The notes under the pieces were generated by a model. It did no database searches and had not been told where the DNA came from. It saw only the letters and a list, made by a program, of their open reading frames with translations. The translations under genes and the position numbers were made by a program. Of a DNA stretch of 38,907 nt, positions 7,142 through 16,096 are shown piece after piece. This DNA comes from Bacillus sp. (in: firmicutes). Lineage in GTDB: Bacteria > Bacillota > Bacilli > Bacillales > Cytobacillaceae. How positions within the stretch are numbered: position 1 is the stretch's first letter; each line of letters starts with the position of its first letter. The DNA is taken from NCBI GenBank assembly GCA_031177865.1, contig JAPSKD010000011.1, positions 1 through 38,907 on the forward strand, given 5' to 3'.

Positions 7142-7150
7142 ATTATACCA
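7142..7150 (-). promoter_or_regulatory. extended -10 promoter element for ybaK
   Basis: On the minus strand TGGTATAAT is an extended -10 (TGn plus consensus TATAAT) about 20 bases before the ybaK start. No good -35 is visible, as expected for an extended -10 type. It partly overlaps the terminator of the upstream protease gene. Confidence 0.5.
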
Positions 7151-7180
7151 AAAAGGAGGAGAGCGTTTATCTCTCCTCCA
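7150..7180 (-). terminator. intrinsic terminator of the protease gene
   Basis: On the minus strand GGAGGAGAG, loop ATAAACG, CTCTCCTCC is followed by TTTTT. It begins a few bases after the protease stop codon. Confidence 0.85.
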
Positions 7181-7188
7181 CCTTTTTA

Positions 7189-9645
7189 TTAAAACCATGC
7201 TTGGTAATAACGCGTGATAGCAACAGCATAATCTGCTCTTGTCACCTTTTTACCAGGATTAAAACTCGCTTCTACCTTTGGTACTAAATCGTATGGACCC
7301 TGTGTCACTGAAAAGCTGGCATTCAGAATATTTAAATCAAGGGCTAATTGAACATAACCCTTAAGGGCAGCGGGAACTGAGGCACTATCTTTTACAGGAA
7401 TTCTCTCATCTTTATATTGTACGGTTATATCCCCATTGAAATCCTTTGCCTGTTTTTCTAAACCAAGGGCTTGAACAAGTGAATACGCAAGCGCCGCACG
7501 GTCTACCTCACCACTTGGATTAAAATTTCCTGAAGTATCAAGCTGCATGACGCCGCCCTGCGTTTGGACTCCATCACGGATTGCTGCTCCTTTTGTAACC
7601 GCCGCTTTTGCAAAAGGTAAATCTGCAGTTGAAACATCCTTCACATTAACCGACTGACTTTGACGGATACCTGTCCCCATCACTAAGTATCTGGCTAATT
7701 CACTGCGTGTAAGATACTGTTTTGGCTTAAAACTCCCATCAGCATAGCCATCCACAAGTCGTTCGCTTACTGCCATTTGAATGGCGGAAGCTGCTGGATT
7801 TCCTGAGATATCTTTTAATCCAGAAAAACTGCCTACCTTTGAGAAGGCAAGGGTACCATGTACCGTTTCAGGTAGTCCCACTCCTACAGGATTAGCACCA
7901 TTTCCATGCAACCCATCAACCTTCACCTGCCACTCTCCTGCTAGCGGAGAAGTGACGGACACGGTGCGGTCATAATAAAGTGGAAACAATAAGCTCACTC
8001 CAGAGCTATAGGATGTTCCATCTGGTGCGACTAAAATTACATTTAACGGATTTCCAGTTTGCCCTATTAACCCAGAGGCATCAATTCTTGCACTAATTTG
8101 ACCGACACCTTCCCGAACGTTAAATGAATAGGAGTTCGATGACAGCAGCAGCGGGTTATAGTCCACTTGGAAATCTATACGCTCAACTGTCACATTTGCA
8201 TTGCTATTAAAGGACTGATAAGCATTAACGGTTTCGCCGTATGATTTATCAAACATAACTGTCTCAAGAGCAGCATATGCGTTTACGTAGCCTGTTCCCA
8301 CTTCCCATGCCTCATACCCAGGCATATTGGTTGCGGAATCTTGTAATACCTTCTTAATTTCGTCAGGAGAAAGGGTTGGGTCTGCTTCGAGTAAAAGTGC
8401 TACAATACCAGCTACATGTGGCGTTGCCATGGAAGTTCCACTCATGGATGTATAAAATGGCAGATAGGCTGGCTCGATCAGTTCTGCATCCGATGTGATG
8501 GCTAAGCTTGAGACTGGAGCAAGGACACGCGTTGAGATAATATCCACTCCTGGAGCGGTAACGCTAGGCTCATCCTTCCATGTCCACGTTTTACCATCCA
8601 TTTCAAACGTGCCACCCACTCCTTTTGTACCCCGGGATGAAAAATCAGCTAACGAACCATCTTTTTCACCCGCAGCTACAGAGATTACCCATGGAGCTTT
8701 TGCATATGGATTATGAGTGTTTTCACCTGGTCCTTCATTTCCGGCTGCAAACAGAACTGTAATACCACGATCATAAGCTGCCTTACTTGCTATATTAATC
8801 GGATCATTTGGATCAAAATCACCAGAAGAACCCCACGAATTTGTGATGACACGAATATTGTATTGCGATTGGTGTGTGATGGCATAATCAAACCCGCCAA
8901 TCCCGTCGAGAACAAAGAGGGCTGCTCCGGAACCATAACCGATTAAGTCAGCACCAGGGGCTACTCCTTCATATTTACCACCTGAGGCTGCACCTGTTCC
9001 ACCAACTGTACCAGCTACATGCGTACCATGTCCTGAGTTCGTATCCGTATTTGGTACATTTTCTACATAAGTTATCGGAAGCAGTTCCGGTGCTAATGCA
9101 TTTAAGTTTGTACTCCCCATCACGTTTTGAACAAGGTGAGTGCCAAACTGAAGGTCTTGATGCGTCCCGTCCACCCCGCTATCGTTGACCACTACGCCAA
9201 TTCCCTTTCCCGTTAGCGGCAGTCCGCCATTTGCTTTTTGCATTGCTCCATCCGATCTTGCCTTATCGACTCCTGTTAGATTATTTGCGTCAAAGTTTGA
9301 ATACGTTAACCTTTTATTTAAATAGATTGATTTAATACCCGGCGTTGCTGCGAGCTTATTAATTTGCTCCTTTGTGGCTAAAATACCGGAAATCGGTAAA
9401 GACTTCATCGTAATTCCTGTTGAAATCCCTAATTTTTTTAATAGATTGAGATGATCCGCAGTTGGTCCACCCTGTCCCTCAAATGTTACGATCACTTGAA
9501 GTGGTTCAACGGCCGTTTCTAATGCCTTTACTAGGCTGCTGTCAATAACAGCAGAAACGATACTTGTATTGGCTTTCGACAGTCCAGGAACCATCAGCAT
9601 AAATAATAAAGCTACCGTTAAGAAAATCGACACATATTTTTTCAA
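7189..9645 (-). CDS. secreted subtilisin-like S8 protease with SLH repeats
   Basis: An 818-residue exported serine protease. The signal peptide (KK start, hydrophobic core, cleavage near residues 25-27) is followed by an inhibitor-like prodomain to about residue 115. The catalytic triad is readable: Asp155 in NDSGVDG, His206 in SGHGTHVAG and Ser405 in GTSMATPH, with oxyanion Asn303 in AAGNEGPG. A beta-rich region follows, and from about residue 625 there are S-layer homology repeats (AVSERLVDGYADGSFKPKQY, and a C-terminal KKVTRADYAVAITRYY), which should bind secondary cell-wall polymer and hold the enzyme on the cell surface. The TTG start has GAGGGG eight bases upstream. It is transcribed in the same direction as, but separately from, the two-component genes upstream. 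Confidence 0.92.
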   Translation of the reverse strand: MKKYVSIFLTVALLFMLMVPGLSKANTSIVSAVIDSSLVKALETAVEPLQVIVTFEGQGGPTADHLNLLKKLGISTGITMKSLPISGILATKEQINKLAATPGIKSIYLNKRLTYSNFDANNLTGVDKARSDGAMQKANGGLPLTGKGIGVVVNDSGVDGTHQDLQFGTHLVQNVMGSTNLNALAPELLPITYVENVPNTDTNSGHGTHVAGTVGGTGAASGGKYEGVAPGADLIGYGSGAALFVLDGIGGFDYAITHQSQYNIRVITNSWGSSGDFDPNDPINIASKAAYDRGITVLFAAGNEGPGENTHNPYAKAPWVISVAAGEKDGSLADFSSRGTKGVGGTFEMDGKTWTWKDEPSVTAPGVDIISTRVLAPVSSLAITSDAELIEPAYLPFYTSMSGTSMATPHVAGIVALLLEADPTLSPDEIKKVLQDSATNMPGYEAWEVGTGYVNAYAALETVMFDKSYGETVNAYQSFNSNANVTVERIDFQVDYNPLLLSSNSYSFNVREGVGQISARIDASGLIGQTGNPLNVILVAPDGTSYSSGVSLLFPLYYDRTVSVTSPLAGEWQVKVDGLHGNGANPVGVGLPETVHGTLAFSKVGSFSGLKDISGNPAASAIQMAVSERLVDGYADGSFKPKQYLTRSELARYLVMGTGIRQSQSVNVKDVSTADLPFAKAAVTKGAAIRDGVQTQGGVMQLDTSGNFNPSGEVDRAALAYSLVQALGLEKQAKDFNGDITVQYKDERIPVKDSASVPAALKGYVQLALDLNILNASFSVTQGPYDLVPKVEASFNPGKKVTRADYAVAITRYYQAWF

Positions 9646-9777
9646 ATTCTATACCCCTCTCGTCTTTCTAACCCTATTTTCTTACTTTTCAATAGGGTAT
9701 ACTATTCCGCAAAGGACGTATTTCAGGAAGGTAGAAGTACTATTTTATCTCATACAAAGGTAGTAGTCTCTTGGCTA

Positions 9778-9810
9778 AAAAAGAGGACGACCAGGCTATT
9801 ACTGGTCGTC
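9778..9810 (-). terminator. intrinsic terminator of the two-component operon
   Basis: On the minus strand GACGACCAG, loop TAATAGC, CTGGTCGTC is followed by CTCTTTTTT. It lies directly at the response-regulator stop codon. Confidence 0.88.
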
Positions 9811-10461
9811 TTACGATAATGGTATTAACTGATTTTGCACTGCATAAATAACTACTTGTGAGCGGCTTTTCACTTCAAGTTTTTTAAAAATATTACTTAC
9901 ATGGATTTTTACTGTTTTATCACTAATAAAAAGATTTTGAGCGATTTCTTTGTTATTCATTCCTTTTACGAGGCAGAGAAGTACATCCTTTTCTCTTTCG
10001 GTCAGCAAAGACTCCTTTTTTTCCACTGCCGCATTCTCTTTTTTCGGAGAAGAAAAGTTTAAAAACTTTTTGGTCATTGAAGGATGAATAACAGATTGTC
10101 CCTTCGCTACAGCACGAATCGCATCCACGACATGATCTGAGGGCGCATCCTTTAATAAATACCCATCTGCCCCCTGACGAATGGCTGAAAGGAAATATTC
10201 TTCATGATTGTACATGGTTAAGATTAATATTTTTATAGAAGGATAAATTCCTTTTATCAACCCGGTAACTTCAATCCCATTCCTTTCGGGTATATTGATA
10301 TCCATTAAGATGACATCTGGCATGAACTCTTCTACTTTTCCAAGTGCCTCAATTCCATTTACTGCTTCACCAACTACTTCGATATCTGATTCCATACCTA
10401 ATATATTTTTCAGACCATCCCTCAATACTGCATGGTCATCGACCAGCATAAGCTTTATCAT
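9811..10461 (-). CDS. NarL/FixJ-family response regulator
   Basis: A 216-residue response regulator. The receiver domain (residues 1-120) has acidic Asp8-Asp9, the phospho-acceptor Asp54 in ILMDINIP, the Thr of ILILTMYN and the Lys of YLLKDAPS. A linker leads to a LuxR-type HTH (about 148-212) with LTEREKDVLLCLVKGMNNKE followed by IAQNLFISDKTVKIHVSNIF. It should be phosphorylated by the adjacent histidine kinase and bind DNA as a dimer. Its start overlaps the end of the kinase gene by 26 bases, so translation is probably coupled. Targets cannot be told from the window; the secreted protease immediately downstream is one candidate. Confidence 0.93.
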   Translation of the reverse strand: MIKLMLVDDHAVLRDGLKNILGMESDIEVVGEAVNGIEALGKVEEFMPDVILMDINIPERNGIEVTGLIKGIYPSIKILILTMYNHEEYFLSAIRQGADGYLLKDAPSDHVVDAIRAVAKGQSVIHPSMTKKFLNFSSPKKENAAVEKKESLLTEREKDVLLCLVKGMNNKEIAQNLFISDKTVKIHVSNIFKKLEVKSRSQVVIYAVQNQLIPLS

Positions 10462-12301
10462 GGATTATCGCCCCCTCTATGCCCATCCTAGGTACAGTTA
10501 ACGTTATCTCTGTACCAGCCCCTTCTTTACTATCTACCTGCAGCGATGCTTGTATCTTTTCGGCCGCTTCGTTCATGTGTAATATCCCAAAATGGGGATG
10601 ATTTCTTGCTTTAATCATCGCCTGAAAAAGTGAAAATCCACTTCCATTATCTTTTACCTTTAAGAGGACATGTTCCTTTTGAAAGCTAATTAATACATCA
10701 ATTTTTGTTGCCCCTGCATGTTTCAGTGCGTTTTGGGTACTTTCTTGGAAAATATCAAAGATAATTTTTTCCACCATCGGACTGAGTTGGAACTTTGGAC
10801 CCCTTGTTTCTAACTTAATAAGCACATTTGATTCCTTTTGGATCTCATTAATTTTGGTTGTTATCGCTGATAAAAGCCCTTCTCTTTCTGTTGGGTAAGG
10901 GCGGAGGGCATAAATAGATTCCCTTACTTCTTTTAAGCACTTTCGTAATTTTACAGTGCTTTCAATCATTAACTGACGAGACTCTTCAGGTGTTTTCGTG
11001 AATTTGCGATTGGCTGTATCAAGGTTCATAATTGCACCGGCTAGAGATTGTGCCACACCATCATGGATATCTCTGGCAATCCGATTTCTTTCCTCTAAAA
11101 TTAACCTTTTTTCTTGTTCAGAAATCAGCCACCTTGTCTTAATTAATACAGCTAATTGATTCGCAAGAGTAGCAGCCGCCTGCTTATCTTCTTCAACAAA
11201 ACTTTTCGTACGACTTCTTCCAAATATAAATAGTCCAACTATCTCCTCCTCCAAAATTAAAGGTGCATATAATAAAGAACGAATTTCAGGGTCCAATAAT
11301 CCATTAGCAGGACCCCCTGCCTCGTTTGTATTCGGATAAACTCTTAAACTTTTTATTTTATCAAAACCCTTAATCCTTTCATCACTTAAAGATAGATTTT
11401 CTACCGCTAAACCTACCGCAAACTTTAAATTCCAACCATCCCTATCCTTTTTTAACAATACCCATGCATCTACATCAATAAATTCCTTTAAATTGTCCTT
11501 CAAAAAATCCAGCCAATCAGCAGCAGCCATTTTCTTATTTAGTTCTGAAGAAATGCTAAATAGTGCTTTGAGTTTAGCCTTTTCCCTTTTTAAATTCGCA
11601 ATGATTGAACTTAATAAAGCAAAACATACAAGGGGGGAAAAGAAGAAGAAAAAAGCGATTGCGTCGATTTCACCTCTGTTTTGATTCCCAAAAAGATGAA
11701 AGAAAAAGAGGTAGATAAAAGAAATGGTCAAACTATTAACTTCCTGCCCTGTTTTTTGCCTCCAATCCCGAAAATTATAGGTTTGCGGCCTAATAATTAA
11801 AAGGAGATCTACAATTAAATTATTCATAACGTAAAAAGGAACCATAATAGTGGTGAAATGAACGATGCCTATAAGTACCCTTGGTTTTCCATCAATTGAA
11901 TAATGTGAAAACAATTGATCACCAATCACATAGGCAAAATAAAAACTGATGATTAATAAAGCAGGATTAAAAAAAACAATCCGGAGCGGTCGCTTCCTGA
12001 ACAAATTTACAGCACAGACAACAAGTGCATAGGTAAAAATGGTGTATGCCAGACCTTCCATAACATAAATTGCATAGACAAGAGGGAAAGAAATGGTGAT
12101 CGTTCCCTTCCATACAGGAAGGGGAAACAGTTCTACAATGAATAAGAAAAAAACTAGAAGGACTAAAATCATTGACTGATTTATTTCTGCTAATTTTAAT
12201 AAACCATGTTTTACAAAAAACCAGCCGCCGACACATGAGACGACCAGTAAAAATAGTTTAGACTGACGTTCCTTTATCTGTAAGGCTGAAGACTCGATCA
12301 T
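10436..12301 (-). CDS. membrane sensor histidine kinase with GAF domain (HisKA_3 type)
   Basis: A 621-residue sensor kinase. Residues 15-235 form about seven to eight hydrophobic membrane segments rather than the usual pair around an extracellular loop, so sensing is probably intramembrane or cytoplasmic. A GAF domain covers about 250-390. The dimerisation/phosphoacceptor block ERNRIARDIHDGVAQSLAG places the phosphorylated histidine at His413. An HATPase domain follows, with the N box (QESTQNALKHAGATK) and DNGSGFS. This is the DegS/LiaS/NarX class. ATG at 12301 has GGGAGAGGA upstream. It overlaps the response-regulator gene and is driven by a promoter at 12344-12372. The ligand is unknown. 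Confidence 0.92.
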   Translation of the reverse strand: MIESSALQIKERQSKLFLLVVSCVGGWFFVKHGLLKLAEINQSMILVLLVFFLFIVELFPLPVWKGTITISFPLVYAIYVMEGLAYTIFTYALVVCAVNLFRKRPLRIVFFNPALLIISFYFAYVIGDQLFSHYSIDGKPRVLIGIVHFTTIMVPFYVMNNLIVDLLLIIRPQTYNFRDWRQKTGQEVNSLTISFIYLFFFHLFGNQNRGEIDAIAFFFFFSPLVCFALLSSIIANLKREKAKLKALFSISSELNKKMAAADWLDFLKDNLKEFIDVDAWVLLKKDRDGWNLKFAVGLAVENLSLSDERIKGFDKIKSLRVYPNTNEAGGPANGLLDPEIRSLLYAPLILEEEIVGLFIFGRSRTKSFVEEDKQAAATLANQLAVLIKTRWLISEQEKRLILEERNRIARDIHDGVAQSLAGAIMNLDTANRKFTKTPEESRQLMIESTVKLRKCLKEVRESIYALRPYPTEREGLLSAITTKINEIQKESNVLIKLETRGPKFQLSPMVEKIIFDIFQESTQNALKHAGATKIDVLISFQKEHVLLKVKDNGSGFSLFQAMIKARNHPHFGILHMNEAAEKIQASLQVDSKEGAGTEITLTVPRMGIEGAIIHDKAYAGR

Positions 12302-12343
12302 CCATTCCTCTCCCTATCCCAAAATTTTTAATATTCTGTTAAA

Positions 12344-12372
12344 AATATACCTAATACATTCTTCGCTAACAA
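12344..12372 (-). promoter_or_regulatory. sigma-A-type promoter of the two-component operon
   Basis: On the minus strand TTGTTA (12367-12372) is separated by 17 bases from TATATT (12344-12349), which predicts a start near 12337 and a leader of about 36 bases before the kinase ATG. Confidence 0.6.
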
Positions 12373-12713
12373 GTTATTTTTTAGTAGGTTAATTGGAAAA
12401 TTTTTGTTGTCGCCAAAAAGCCCAGACCGGTCCAATGACACTCACTGACCGATACTGGGACAAACCCTTTAGGTTTGTTGTTACTATTATGGCAAATGAA
12501 TGGTTCATTTCCTATTCTGCTAAAGGATTATTCTTCCGTACTACTTTTGTATTACCTAGTTTCCACGGAATCTCCATATTGTTGTCACCCGTTTGTCACT
12601 CTATTAATCCATCATTATAGTAAAATAAAGATAGTTAGAAAATAATGACAGTAGTGTATTTTGGTAAGAATTTATCTGGTTTATGACTTTTCACAGTTAA
12701 AACAAAGAAAACA
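12373..12713. other. intergenic stretch without recognisable gene
   Basis: Between the kinase promoter and the FNR-like site I see no convincing coding region on either strand. The longest plus-strand frame here lacks a ribosome site and has no recognisable protein. A small hairpin is possible (ACAAACC with GGTTTGT near 12473-12491). The rest is AT-rich leader sequence. Confidence 0.4.
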
Positions 12714-12729
12714 TGTGAAATTATTCACA
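12714..12729 (+). promoter_or_regulatory. FNR/CRP-type palindrome upstream of the radical SAM gene
   Basis: TGTGAAATTATTCACA is a perfect TGTGA-N6-TCACA inverted repeat, the operator class of Crp/Fnr proteins; Bacillus Fnr sites have this form. A further half-site (TTTTCACAG) lies about 30 bases upstream. The centre is about 50 bases before the ATG at 12771. If TATTAT at 12743-12748 is the -10, the centre falls near -34, over the -35 region, so either repression or non-canonical activation is possible. Confidence 0.55.
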
Positions 12730-12770
12730 ATAACAATAGTAATATTATTCAATTAAAAAGGGTGGCTTAT

Positions 12771-14579
12771 ATGAAGTATGATTTAGTCCTTTTACACGCA
12801 CCGAGTGTTTATGACTTTAGAAAAAATTCTCTGCTTGCAGGTCCGATCAGCGATGTAGTGCCGTCATCACCAGTGTTTGAAATGTATCCAATAGGGTTAA
12901 CCAGTATTGCTGACTATTTAGAACGGTTTGGACTTCGCGTAAAAATTATCAACATTGCCAATAGGATGCTGATGAGTGAAAATTTCGATGTAGAAAAAAA
13001 GCTAAAAAAAATTAAAACACGTGCTTTCGGAATTGACCTTCATTGGCTGCCGCATGCACATGGCAGTATTGAACTAGCTAAAATTGTTAAAAAGCTTCAT
13101 CCTGATACACCGATGATTTTTGGGGGCTTATCTGCTACCTATTATCATAAAGAGTTAATTGAATATCCTTTTATTGATTTTGTTTTGCGTGGTGACTCTA
13201 CGGAAAAGCTTATGCTTCTGTTGATGAATAAATTGGATCTTGGAAATACGCACTATGCTGACATTCCAAATCTAACTTGGAAAAAAGGCAGTGAGATTGG
13301 TTATAACCCCATCACTTATGTACCAAAGGATTTGGATGATATAGATGTACCAGGCTATCGTTACACCGTCCGGTCTGTCTTTAAATATCGTAACTTCCTT
13401 GATCCACTGCCATACAATGGCTGGCTGCAATATCCTAATACGGCATTACTGACAGCAAGAGGCTGTTCGCAAAACTGCCTCATCTGCGGCGGTTCAAAGG
13501 ACGCCTATGATCAAAACTGCGGAAGAAGTTCTCTGGCTTTACGATCACCAGAAAAGCTTGTCGAAGACATTCAATTTATTTCACGCTTCAGCCGGGCACC
13601 AATCTTTATTCTGCATGACCTGCGCCAAGGCGGACCTGAATATGTAAAAGAATTCTTCAGCCGTCTTAAGAAGCTTAATCTCAAAAATGAAATCGTGTTT
13701 GAATTATTCCAATACGCTGGTGAAGAGTTCTTCCAAATGATAAATGAAAGCTGTCCAAAATACAGCATTGAAATTACGCTTGAAACTCATGATGAAAAAA
13801 TTAGACGCTATAATGGTAAGTTTCATTGTACGAATCCTAAAGTAATTGAAACGCTTAATTTCGCCTTAAAGCATGGTGCCAAGAAAATCGATTTATTCTT
13901 CATGACAGGTATTCCGAGTCAGACCTATCAAAGTGCGATTGAAAACATCGAATTCTGTGAAGAAATTCATCTAGCCTGCAATCAAGATCCTAGACTTTTC
14001 TACTTTGTCGCACCGCTTGCACCGTTCCTTGATCCTGCAAGCCCAGCTTTTGAAAATCCAGAGCTTCACGGCTTTAAAAAATTCTGTCATACCCTTGAGG
14101 ACCACCGCAAGGCGATTACCCAGCCATCATGGAAGTATATGCTAAGCTATGAAACAACACAAATGACACGCGATGATATCGTAAAATCAACCTATGATTC
14201 TGCGCAAAAACTGAATGATTTTAAATTAAAGTATGGTTTGATTGATCAAGCCGGCTACGAAGAAATTAAAGGCAAGATTGAGAAGTCTCAAGCTTATATT
14301 GAAATGATTGATAATGTTCTTTCGCTTCCTGAGGCAGAACAGCAAGTGGAATTAGCAAAAATCCAAAAGGAAATCGAAGAATTAAATAAATACAGTATTT
14401 GTGGTAAGAACGAGTTAAAGTGGGAGGTTCAAAAGAATTACGCAAATTTCTTCTCCCTTGCATTAGTTGGTTTAGAGCAGCTGTATGAAGAGTATGCGAT
14501 TAAAATTAAACATGCCTTTCAGCCAAAGCTTCGTCATCAATTCAAACTAGAAACACAACACCAAAAAGCAAAGATGTAA
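12771..14579 (+). CDS. B12-binding-type radical SAM protein (TIGR04190-like)
   Basis: A 602-residue cytoplasmic enzyme. The first ~150 residues look like a cobalamin-binding-type Rossmann domain (DLVLLHAPSVYDF, then MYPIGLTSIADYLERFG, then MIFGGLSATYY), though the classical DxHxxG cobalamin motif is not clean. The radical SAM cluster motif is TARGCSQNCLICGGS, with Cys232, Cys236 and Cys239 as the [4Fe-4S] ligands. The C-terminal ~150 residues are helical and charged. It recalls the B12-binding radical SAM family described as Ta0216-like (TIGR04190), whose reaction is unknown to me. ATG at 12771 is preferred: AAGGGTGG lies five bases upstream, whereas GTG at 12762 overlaps that site. It is monocistronic, and the FNR-like palindrome fits an oxygen-sensitive Fe-S enzyme. 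Confidence 0.82.
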   Translation: MKYDLVLLHAPSVYDFRKNSLLAGPISDVVPSSPVFEMYPIGLTSIADYLERFGLRVKIINIANRMLMSENFDVEKKLKKIKTRAFGIDLHWLPHAHGSIELAKIVKKLHPDTPMIFGGLSATYYHKELIEYPFIDFVLRGDSTEKLMLLLMNKLDLGNTHYADIPNLTWKKGSEIGYNPITYVPKDLDDIDVPGYRYTVRSVFKYRNFLDPLPYNGWLQYPNTALLTARGCSQNCLICGGSKDAYDQNCGRSSLALRSPEKLVEDIQFISRFSRAPIFILHDLRQGGPEYVKEFFSRLKKLNLKNEIVFELFQYAGEEFFQMINESCPKYSIEITLETHDEKIRRYNGKFHCTNPKVIETLNFALKHGAKKIDLFFMTGIPSQTYQSAIENIEFCEEIHLACNQDPRLFYFVAPLAPFLDPASPAFENPELHGFKKFCHTLEDHRKAITQPSWKYMLSYETTQMTRDDIVKSTYDSAQKLNDFKLKYGLIDQAGYEEIKGKIEKSQAYIEMIDNVLSLPEAEQQVELAKIQKEIEELNKYSICGKNELKWEVQKNYANFFSLALVGLEQLYEEYAIKIKHAFQPKLRHQFKLETQHQKAKM

Positions 14580-14582
14580 TCA

Positions 14583-14611
14583 AAAAAGACGTGTGAATCA
14601 CACGTCTTTTT
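14583..14611. terminator. bidirectional terminator between the radical SAM gene and livF
   Basis: AAAAAGACGTGTG (14583-14595) pairs with CACACGTCTTTTT (14599-14611). The A and T runs form U-tails in both directions, and both convergent genes stop at its edges. Confidence 0.92.
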
Positions 14612-15317
14612 AATGTCCGCCGAGGTAGGCCATTCTTATTTGGTCACTTTGATTTAATTCATCGGAAGAACCTGAAAGAACAATTTTTCCAGTCTCAATA
14701 ACATAGGCACGGTCTGCAATCGATAATGCCATGTTCGCATTCTGCTCAACCAATAGGATGGTAGTACCAGACTTATTAATCTCTTCAATGATTCTAAAAA
14801 TGGTTTTAACTAAAAGGGGAGCAAGACCCATAGAAGGCTCGTCTAATAGTAATAGCTTCGGACGTGCCATCAACGCTCTGCCCATTGCAAGCATTTGCTG
14901 CTCACCGCCTGATAGTGTACCTGAGAACTGCTTACGCCGCTCGAGAAGACGTGGAAACAGGTTATAGACCTTCTCAAAGTCCTCTTTAATACCTTGCTTA
15001 TCTTTTCGTAAATAAGCCCCTAATTCAAGATTCTCTTCTACAGACATATTGGCAAACACACGACGTCCTTCGGGAACATGTGAAAGGCCTTGTTTCACAA
15101 TTGCCTGTGCTACCTTGCCTGAAATGGATTGGCCCTCAAACAAAATGTTGCCGTTCTTTGGCTTTAGTAATCCGGAAATCGTTTTTAACAGCGTACTTTT
15201 CCCTGCTCCATTCGCTCCAATCAAGGTAACGATTTCCCCTTCATTAATATCGAGAGAAACGCCCTTTAAGGCATGGATATTGCCATAGTATACATTGATA
15301 TCTTCAATTTTCAGCAT
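14610..15317 (-). CDS. livF: branched-chain amino-acid ABC importer ATPase LivF
   Basis: A 235-residue ATPase, the second nucleotide-binding subunit of the Leu/Ile/Val (HAAT) importer. Walker A is GANGAGKST, the Q-loop lies ahead of LSHVPEGRRVF (a LivF hallmark), the signature is LSGGEQQ, Walker B is LLLLDEPSMGLAP and the H-loop region reads LLVEQNA, where Gln replaces the usual His as in other LivF proteins. Its ATG overlaps the livG stop by one base (TAATG), so the two ATPases are translationally coupled in equal amounts. It is the last gene of the operon. Confidence 0.95.
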   Translation of the reverse strand: MLKIEDINVYYGNIHALKGVSLDINEGEIVTLIGANGAGKSTLLKTISGLLKPKNGNILFEGQSISGKVAQAIVKQGLSHVPEGRRVFANMSVEENLELGAYLRKDKQGIKEDFEKVYNLFPRLLERRKQFSGTLSGGEQQMLAMGRALMARPKLLLLDEPSMGLAPLLVKTIFRIIEEINKSGTTILLVEQNANMALSIADRAYVIETGKIVLSGSSDELNQSDQIRMAYLGGH

Positions 15318-16096
15318 TATGAAACCTCCTCCCCAAGATACGCCTCGATGACTTTTGGATTATTTCTGATTTGCTCGGGAGTCCCATCTGCAATAAGTTG
15401 ACCATGGTCAAGCACATAGATTCGTTCGCATACCCCCATGACTAGGAGCATGTCATGCTCAATCAAAAGAATCGTTAAATCAAACCTTTTACGAATTAAG
15501 GCAATTAGATTCATTAATTCTTCTGTTTCCTGTGGATTCATACCCGCTGCCGGTTCATCCAGCAGCAGTAATTTTGGATTTGCTGCCAGTGCTCTAGCAA
15601 TCTCTAGACGGCGCTGCTGACCGTACGGCAGATTCTTTGCCTTTTCATGCAAGACATTATCTAAATTAAAGATGTTCAAAAACTCAATCGCCTTTTCCTC
15701 CATATACTTTTCTTCTGAAAAGTGCTTAGGAAGGCGGAAGATCGAACTCATAATCGAATGCTTGGCAAGGGAGTGGTAGGCTACCTTTACATTATCAAGT
15801 ACAGACAATTCATTAAACAAACGAATGTTTTGAAAGGTTCTGCTGATTCCCTTTTTGGTAATCTTATAGGGTGCTAATCCATTTAATTTATCTCCATCTA
15901 ACTCAATACTGCCTTCAGTTGGTACATACACGCCTGTTAACAAGTTGAAGAATGTTGTTTTACCGGCACCGTTCGGTCCAATCAATCCGACTAATTCGCC
16001 TTGCTTTAATTCGAGGTTCACGTCAGAAACAGCCTTTAATCCGCCAAAACGGATGCCTGCATTATTTACTTTAAGCAACGGGTTGTTTGCTGTCAT
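15317..16096 (-). CDS. livG: branched-chain amino-acid ABC importer ATPase LivG
   Basis: A 259-residue ATPase partner of LivF. Walker A is GPNGAGKTT, followed by FFNLLTGVYVPTEG; the ISRTFQNIRLFNELSVLDNV stretch is typical of LivG. The degenerate signature reads LPYGQQRRLEIARAL, and Walker B is LLLLDEPAAGMNPQE with the H-loop LLIEHDM. ATG at 16096 is chosen because AAAGGAGGAG lies about eight bases upstream; a longer in-frame start at 16126 would extend deep into livM. The gene overlaps the end of livM by 26 bases and shares one base with livF. Confidence 0.95.
   Translation of the reverse strand: MTANNPLLKVNNAGIRFGGLKAVSDVNLELKQGELVGLIGPNGAGKTTFFNLLTGVYVPTEGSIELDGDKLNGLAPYKITKKGISRTFQNIRLFNELSVLDNVKVAYHSLAKHSIMSSIFRLPKHFSEEKYMEEKAIEFLNIFNLDNVLHEKAKNLPYGQQRRLEIARALAANPKLLLLDEPAAGMNPQETEELMNLIALIRKRFDLTILLIEHDMLLVMGVCERIYVLDHGQLIADGTPEQIRNNPKVIEAYLGEEVS

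Noticed and set aside
12393-12620. 75-codon plus-strand frame upstream of the radical SAM gene
   Set aside because: No ribosome site, no recognisable protein pattern, and it overlaps the minus-strand promoter region.
12714-12729. CcpA cre site
   Set aside because: The palindrome lacks the central CG of cre sites; TGTGA-N6-TCACA fits Crp/Fnr better.
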